64,000 bases of DNA from Luteimonas rhizosphaericola. Lineage in GTDB: Bacteria > Pseudomonadota > Gammaproteobacteria > Xanthomonadales > Xanthomonadaceae. Location of the stretch: positions 303,150 to 367,149 of the forward strand of contig NZ_JARXRN010000020.1 in the NCBI RefSeq assembly GCF_029888045.1, written 5' to 3'. This document shows positions 63,801 through 64,000 of the stretch, one piece after another (the stretch's first letter is position 1; every line of letters starts with the position of its first letter). The translations under genes were made by a program, and so were the position numbers. The notes below the pieces were generated by a model that searched no databases, was not told the DNA's origin, and saw only the letters and a program-made list of their open reading frames with translations.

Positions 63801-63949
63801 TCAGCAATGGCCTGACGCTCACCGGATCCGTGCTCAACCTGACGCGGTCGGAACAGCGCGTTCACCTGGGCAATGACACCAGGGACCGGTTTTATTCCAA
63901 CGCGTACGCAGGACGGCAGTACTACCTCGGCCTGACCTACAAGTTCTAG
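60836..63949 (+). CDS. TonB-dependent receptor (mannoside locus)
   Basis: 1,037 aa, outer-membrane transporter. Signal peptide ends LPATSFAQEA. A short Thr/Asp-rich linker leads to the TonB box LDTVQVTG near residue 60, then the plug (about 70-200, AIVEVITAEDVSKFPDKNVADALQRVPGV) and barrel, ending YYLGLTYKF with terminal Phe as required for assembly. It belongs to the TIGR01782-like TonB-receptor group common in Xanthomonadales sugar loci. GGGAGA lies 5 bases before the ATG. Two LacI-type operators upstream link it to GH92 and the regulator at 56475, so it probably imports a mannose-containing glycan. Confidence 0.94.
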   Translation: MKLMPHTPGRTSLSAAIAFALTAMAALPATSFAQEAAGTPVDTEEATPATPDAATLDTVQVTGYRYAIEQSLEQKRNANAIVEVITAEDVSKFPDKNVADALQRVPGVVIERSGGEGKTVSVRGLQPGLTLTQLNGNYIASSETNNEATRAFNFVLMPSNLLASSELYKTPEARLEEGGIGGTVILNTRRPLDLPSDTGFMSIEYTRSDASDTTDPQASAMYSWHSEDERFGLLVGVTQQNRTNRAMDVSTESWNWYGDDYTANPATDVNGTPLAQDGIGYWWGESGHYDQNGNYYTDFFLPTSVNFGIRNEKRERTGAQLTAQFRPIDQLTLTGNYFRFELQGDYVYNQLKIPEWNIARFSGDGNWPTGRLLNGYTFDASGTIVTGAAFERLSGRAYYCSEDEAAAAGLPPGGWGPDDCTVPTPQISGGYSREQALSQSFDLSADWAISDLWKATFRGGRTWSEGGPSMNFRVSAKPRRRDASGIWIPGNTYSAWDLTGTPSATFSPNLQDVLMAGIAEIDTGSTDSSWMETEVEQKFFQADVTKQFLEGWLDSIQFGAKYTDGSVHRNTGNTYWVCQGADPADYDQRYQAGCDPQAGVAQPGFFYAQPLDNIAGGFNANVFPGIDFPAYIDYLNDRYGAMQNRREPDFIYNVGEKVSAGYMQVNFRTDRLRGNVGVRVARTRQRAESTDAVERFLDYFMDGPDGNPMPCPADGVPAGTTCESGFVRLPDSDPTVREKTFALAVLDRSYTDVLPSFNIAWDLTDTLVLRGAASKVISRPAYTQIAYPGALNFISEEYSNDRRVAGGTTEPGWYGSGSNKSLEPFEATQYDMGLEWYYQPGSVLGVGLFRKNIENFVIPVVQDQQIEVGGELVTVQDYSTNANGRDGVSQGAELYAQHSFDSGFGFQANYTYNDTNLASVVIDGEELAESPLVGSAKNQANLTFFYENEQFLARASYNRRGEMVGGLVNGFNVYSEPYDQVDVNLGYNFSNGLTLTGSVLNLTRSEQRVHLGNDTRDRFYSNAYAGRQYYLGLTYKF

Positions 63950-63957
63950 CCTCGCCG

Positions 63958-63977
63958 CCCCGCGCTTCGGCGCGGGG
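63958..63977 (+). terminator. UUCG-capped terminator hairpin after the TonB receptor
   Basis: CCCCGCGC-TTCG-GCGCGGGG, an 8-bp perfect stem with the stable UUCG tetraloop, 9 bases after the stop. The following GCTTCC is only weakly T-rich. Confidence 0.7.
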
Positions 63978-64000
63978 GCTTCCATCCGCGCCGCCGGCCC

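Overview
The window looks like a chromosome segment of a gammaproteobacterium of the Xanthomonadales (Lysobacter/Luteimonas/Xanthomonas relatives). The reasons are the very high G+C, the smc-zipA-ligA order, an enlarged LigA (837 aa), GyrA with Gln at position 83 as in Stenotrophomonas and Xanthomonas, an SMC-ScpAB condensin, an Entner-Doudoroff gene block, and TonB-dependent receptors sitting inside carbohydrate-utilization loci. No mobile element, CRISPR array, rRNA or tRNA gene was seen.

Layout. 1-4.5 kb: the N-terminal part of an alpha-2-macroglobulin lipoprotein and a two-gene cyclic-di-GMP unit (HD-GYP plus degenerate GGDEF-EAL). 4.7-19 kb: mostly housekeeping genes (gyrA, a CPBP membrane protein, mtnA, a DUF3011 lipoprotein, epmA, ligA, zipA, smc), with a non-coding stretch at 13.9-14.8 kb that carries a divergent pair of structured repeats. 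19.2-24.3 kb: a tightly overlapping operon of a MalK-type ATPase, otsB, a GH15 glucoamylase-like enzyme and otsA. Divergent from it, 24.4-31.8 kb, lies GH1 beta-glucosidase-zwf-glk-pgl-edd-eda, a complete route from beta-glucoside to pyruvate plus glyceraldehyde-3-phosphate.

31.9-48 kb is a glucan-type carbohydrate locus on the minus strand: GH3 beta-glucosidase, LacI regulator, Oar-like TonB receptor, GH144-family (PF10091) enzyme, a sugar ABC importer without an ATPase, and a large discoidin-domain six-hairpin glycosidase. A 14-bp LacI-type box (TGTAAnCGnTTnCR) sits before the GH3, lacI and GH144 genes and before the GH1/Entner-Doudoroff operon. This ties the locus to central glucose metabolism and probably to the MalK-type ATPase that shares that divergent promoter region. 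A tandem repeat array lies between the importer and the discoidin-domain gene.

48-52.4 kb returns to housekeeping genes (YciI-like, scpA, scpB, rluB). 52.5-64 kb is a second glycan locus: an aspartylglucosaminidase-type amidase, a GH92 alpha-mannosidase, a LacI regulator, a PfkB sugar kinase, a second glucokinase, cutC and a second TonB receptor. Five copies of a different operator (TTRGATCGATCYAA) lie before GH92/lacI and before the receptor. The gene set fits harvest of mannose-rich N-glycans. I found no gene or system that is clearly unprecedented. The most novel leads are the two reconstructed LacI regulons, the structured repeat pair, the unassigned discoidin-domain glycosidase, and cutC translationally coupled to a sugar kinase.
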